From: Sorghum bicolor
Lineage: Eukaryota; Streptophyta; Magnoliopsida; Poales; Poaceae
DNA length: 64,000 bases
Assembly: GCF_000003195.3 (NCBI RefSeq)
Contig: NC_012870.2
Span: 15,678,501-15,742,500 of the forward strand
Reading direction: 5' to 3'
Positions 61,015 through 64,000 of the stretch are shown here, piece after piece (the first letter of the stretch is position 1; each line of letters starts with the position of its first letter). The notes beneath the pieces were generated by a model. The model ran no database searches. It saw only the letters and a list, made by a program, of their open reading frames with translations, and was not told the DNA's origin. A program made the position numbers and the translations under genes.

Positions 61015-64000
61015 ATGCTTGAGGTGGCCGCAGCTCAAGATCTGGAGGAGACGTTATCTGACGTCGAAGCTTCTGTTGGTGACTTGATCAGTGCGAAGGA
61101 GTTTGAGGAGATGGCGGCGATTACCTTTGAGTTTGGGCAGTCGACTGTGAGGACGGAGGATATCGCCGATATGGTTGAGGCTAGATTTTTCAAGGATGGT
61201 CGGGCGGAGGCTCCTCCTGCGGGTCAAACGGTGCCTGCGCCTGGGGAAGGTTATGCGGTGGTTTTTAGGGATTTCTTCACCTGCGGGCTTCGGATGCCTC
61301 CGTATCATTTCCTTCGTGAAGTGATGGAGAGTTTCAACGTGGAGCTACAGCATTTCAGCCCCAATGGGATACTAACCCTTAGCAAATTTGCCTGGGCGTG
61401 TGAATCCTACGGAGCCGTGCCCCACATTGATACTTTCTGCTCGTATTTTGAACTTCAGCGTCAACCTAAGAAGGTGAAGGATGCTGAAGGTGTTGAGTGC
61501 ATTGCGCAGTTTGGAAGCTGCGCGTTCATGCCGCGCCGCACAATGCCTGGGCCAAGGTGCGAGATCTCCTACTGCCAAAAGGGCAAGTGGGAGAAGGATT
61601 GGATGAGAGCCTGGTTCTACGTGAAGACCCCCGCTGCGTCGAGGACTTTAGATGACGGCAGCGTTGATAAGGTTTATCCTTACGCGTCGTTGATGAAGGA
61701 GCTGAAGCCTTTCTCGAAGGTTGATCCTTTGCAGGAAATGTTGAAGGAACGACTGGCCTGTGATAAGGCATTTGCGCTGGCATGCCGATATTCCGGAGGC
61801 CAGGATTTGGTTGAGGAGATGGTCGCTGCTGACTACAGGCCCCTTGGCCGCAGGACCGATGAGTTCACCATTGAGATGGTGCAAGTCCCTGTGTTTGGTC
61901 CTCCGGAGGGGTTACCGTTTCCCCGGTTTGGCGCGGGTCTTCCGGAGGATGAGACCAAGGAGTCCTTCCTTGATCGCGTGGAGGTTTCTGCTCGGAGGAT
62001 CGTCGGGAAGATCTCGGAGAAGGAATATCTCCAGCGGAGGTCTGCGCTCGGGACGATGCCCCGCTTCAACCGTGTTTTTGAGGAATTGGGGATCGAGTAT
62101 GAGGATTATGTTATTCCTCCGGATGTGTTGCTTGGATTGGAGAAGAAGAAGGACTCTTCCAAGGCTGTTGCTTTGGCGGAGTCAAAGAAGAGGAAAGGGG
62201 GCGGCGCAGTCAAGCAGCTTGCGAAGAAGCGCAAGGCGGGTGTTGTGCTGGAGACTCCTGTGGAGTCTTCTTCCGCGCGATCTTCTGCTGCCGAGTCGAA
62301 CTCGGTGGCTTCTACTCCTGCGGAGACCGTCGCTGCTGGCGGAGGTCCTGAGGTTCAAGCTTCCCGTGCGGCCTCGTCTGTGCGGGCGCCTTTTGCGTCG
62401 CTTCTTGGTGAGGATTCCTCCGACGCGGAGGCCCCTAGGGGGAGTCCTGCACGGGAGGCGAGTCCTGCACGGCAAGCGAGTCCTGCACGTGAGGTATCTG
62501 CTGGAGGAGGTTCCCCGCCTAAGGAGGTTCAGGTGGAGTCCAGCGATGAAGCTGAGTCCGCCTCTGTTCGGAGGATCAGGAGGGCGGAGGCTCCCCTTCG
62601 TCCGGCTGGTGACGGTATTAATTCGTTGTACATGGGTAATGATTTTTTGTTGATTATGTGTTTTTATGCATATTTTGATTGACTTGGTCTCATGTTTTTT
62701 GTATATCTTTCAGCGGATCTTTTTGCTGGGCTGGCTACCGCGGAGGAGATGGCTAAAGGCGCCAGCGTTGCGCAGGAAGGACTTGTCGTTCCTCCGCGGT
62801 GTGAGCCTGCGCCTTCTGCGTTGGCCAACAGGCCTTCGCCTGCTGATGTACTTGGCCCCGGTAAGTTTCTTATTTTTTGTTCTATCCATTGGTTTGTTTT
62901 TTGGTATTTTATTCTAAGGTTGGTTGTGGTTTTGCGCAGGTGCTTCTGATCCTTCGATCACAGGTTGGACTGGTGCATTGCGCGAGGTTCATTCCTTGGT
63001 CGGAGGTTCGTTGTCTGGCCTCCGCCAAAGGTTTTATGGTTCTTACGATGTTTTTTCTTACTTGTTTTTGCTTTACAGATCGTTTTCGTCAGAAGCTCCG
63101 CGGCATGGACTTTGACACGCTCCTCCGCGTGCAATATGAGCACCATAGCCTTGTATGTTTGTGATGTGTTGTATTTTCCTTCGCCGTTTTTTATTCGGAG
63201 GTTTCATGTGTGTTGTTTTTGGGCAGGGTCATCACATGGCTGCTGCCTTGGAGGAGCGGTGCTCCCGAGAGGTTATTTGCCGTGATGAAGCAATTGAGGC
63301 TCTTAAAAAGGAAAATGAAACTTTGGAGGCTGAGAAGGCTCGCCTGTCGGAGGAAGTTAAGGGATTTGCTTCTATTCGGCAGGCGGTTGAGGTGCTAAGG
63401 AAGGAGAAGGAAGAGTTTAAGACTGCGTCGGAGGTTCTTAAGAAGGAGAAGGAGGAGGCTGAAGCTGCTGCGGCTGTCCTTCGCGAGAGTGCTTCCCAGC
63501 ATGAACGGACGAAGGACCTGGCTGTGCAGCGCGCTGAGAAGGCCGAAGACGTTGCTGACCGGCTGCGCAAGGAGTTGGATGCTGAAAGGACGTCTGCTGC
63601 TGCGTTGCAGTCCCGTCTGCAGAAGGCGGAGGTGGAGGCTGCGGCTGTTGTTGGGCTCTACACCCACTCGCTGGCACAGTTCGGAGGTAGCACCTCTGCT
63701 CCTCCGCCCAGCGGCGACGTTGGGGCTAGCCTCGCGTGGTTGAAGTCCCATATTCGCATGCTCCCTGACTTTGTCGGAGGAGCTGTTGATTTTGGGGCTT
63801 TGGCTGCGGTTAGCTCCTTCGCTCGGCTTTTGCGGCGCGGAGGTTGCTCCCACGCCGAGGGGGTTGATAAGGTGGAGTTTGCCACGGCGGAGGACGTTGG
63901 CGAGGGCACCCCCGGCCTGCGCAAATCTGTCCGGAACTTTATCAGTTCGTTCTGGATTAGGTTTGGGCGGGCTGAGGCGAAGAAGATGGCGGAGGCTCGT
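61015..64000 (+). CDS. Antisense extra gene of the Ty3 element: Transposase_28-type protein with coiled coil (partial)
   Basis: Exons: about 61015-62635, 62714-62860, 62940-63005, 63079-63152, then 63227 to the window edge with no stop, at least 894 codons. Every intron has GT-AG ends and phases agree; the donor of exon 3 (63005) is the least certain. The ATG at 61015 is the first in frame, since the frame is closed by a TGA upstream of 60907. The first ~250 residues contain FRDFFTCGLRMPPYHFL, GILTLSKFAWACESYG and FCSYFELQRQPKK, the pattern of the plant 'putative gypsy type transposon' domain (Transposase_28). A basic, Ser/Ala/Pro-rich linker follows, with repeats of SPARE. Exon 5 is a long coiled coil (ALKKENETLEAEKARLSEEV). 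The role in the element is unknown. It is transcribed toward the element's pol, opposite to the element. Confidence 0.72.

Larger units (their letters stand above)
59697..64000 (-). mobile_element. Ty3-type LTR retrotransposon, 3' part, minus strand, with an antisense gene
   Basis: The LTR at 59697-60398 is preceded, in minus-strand reading, by the purine tract AAAAAGGGGGGAAC. That makes it the 3' LTR of an element lying to the right and running off the window. The TATA box within the LTR also faces the minus strand. The region 60660-64000 encodes a spliced gene on the plus strand, i.e. antisense to the element. This layout is known for Tat-lineage Ty3 elements such as Grande, which carry extra antisense genes between pol and the 3' LTR. 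The lineage is inferred from this layout. The expected target duplication on the left is TGAAC (59692-59696). Confidence 0.78.

Overview
The window is plant nuclear DNA, almost certainly from a grass and probably a panicoid or Andropogoneae-type genome (sorghum, sugarcane, Miscanthus and maize relatives). The evidence is GC-rich first exons, spliced genes with GT-AG introns, grass-type CACTA ends with TTTGCCGAGGGC subterminal repeats, Stowaway and Tourist MITEs, and Ty3 elements primed by tRNA-Asp. Only two ordinary host genes are supported: an F-box gene on the minus strand (22694-24219, two exons) and a complete HAK/KUP/KT potassium transporter gene on the plus strand (42837-47135, ten exons, 817 residues). 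Nearly everything else is transposable-element DNA, much of it nested. No tRNA or rRNA gene and no CRISPR array was seen.

Layout. 1-13736: a minus-strand, non-autonomous Ty3-type LTR element (A) is split by a related plus-strand element (B, 4933-12496, TSD CCYGT). The two interiors therefore face each other as a large imperfect inverted repeat. 13990-14318: fragment of a LINE. 14993-16592: small CACTA element (TSD AAC). 17583-20097: solo LTR (TSD TGAGC). 20274-21482: another CACTA element (TSD TAC). 22030-22268: Stowaway-like MITE. 22373-22672: about 50 copies of a hexanucleotide, ending 21 bases from the F-box stop codon. 25020-34600: decayed, 5'-truncated LINE split by a ~4.07-kb solo-LTR-like insertion at 28988-33053. 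34986-37756: CACTA element (TSD TAA) with Transposase_24 exon remnants.

38400-42600: intergenic DNA with several local duplications upstream of HAK. 48633-51275: a solo LTR (TSD GTGGA) containing a second solo LTR (49158-51113, TSD CTCGT). 51281-53720: decayed Ty1/copia gag. 53724-53992: Tourist-like MITE. 55503-59696: end of a large CACTA element with an apparently intact seven-exon Transposase_24 gene and the 3' end of its transposase (TNPD/DUF4216) gene. That transposase gene is cut by a minus-strand Ty3 retrotransposon whose 3' LTR is 59697-60398 and which runs off the right edge. Inside this retrotransposon, upstream of its 3' LTR, lies a spliced gene on the opposite strand with its own TATA box (61015 to the window end).

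How the parts fit together. There is no operon-like system. The TE genes show autonomous-type coding capacity (CACTA at 55503, Ty3 at 59697) beside gag-only, MITE-like and solo-LTR derivatives. Exact target-site duplications allow the insertion order to be read at several places. The most notable items are the antisense spliced gene inside a Ty3 element, the HAK transporter with altered signature motifs, and the TATAAA hexamer array beside the F-box gene.
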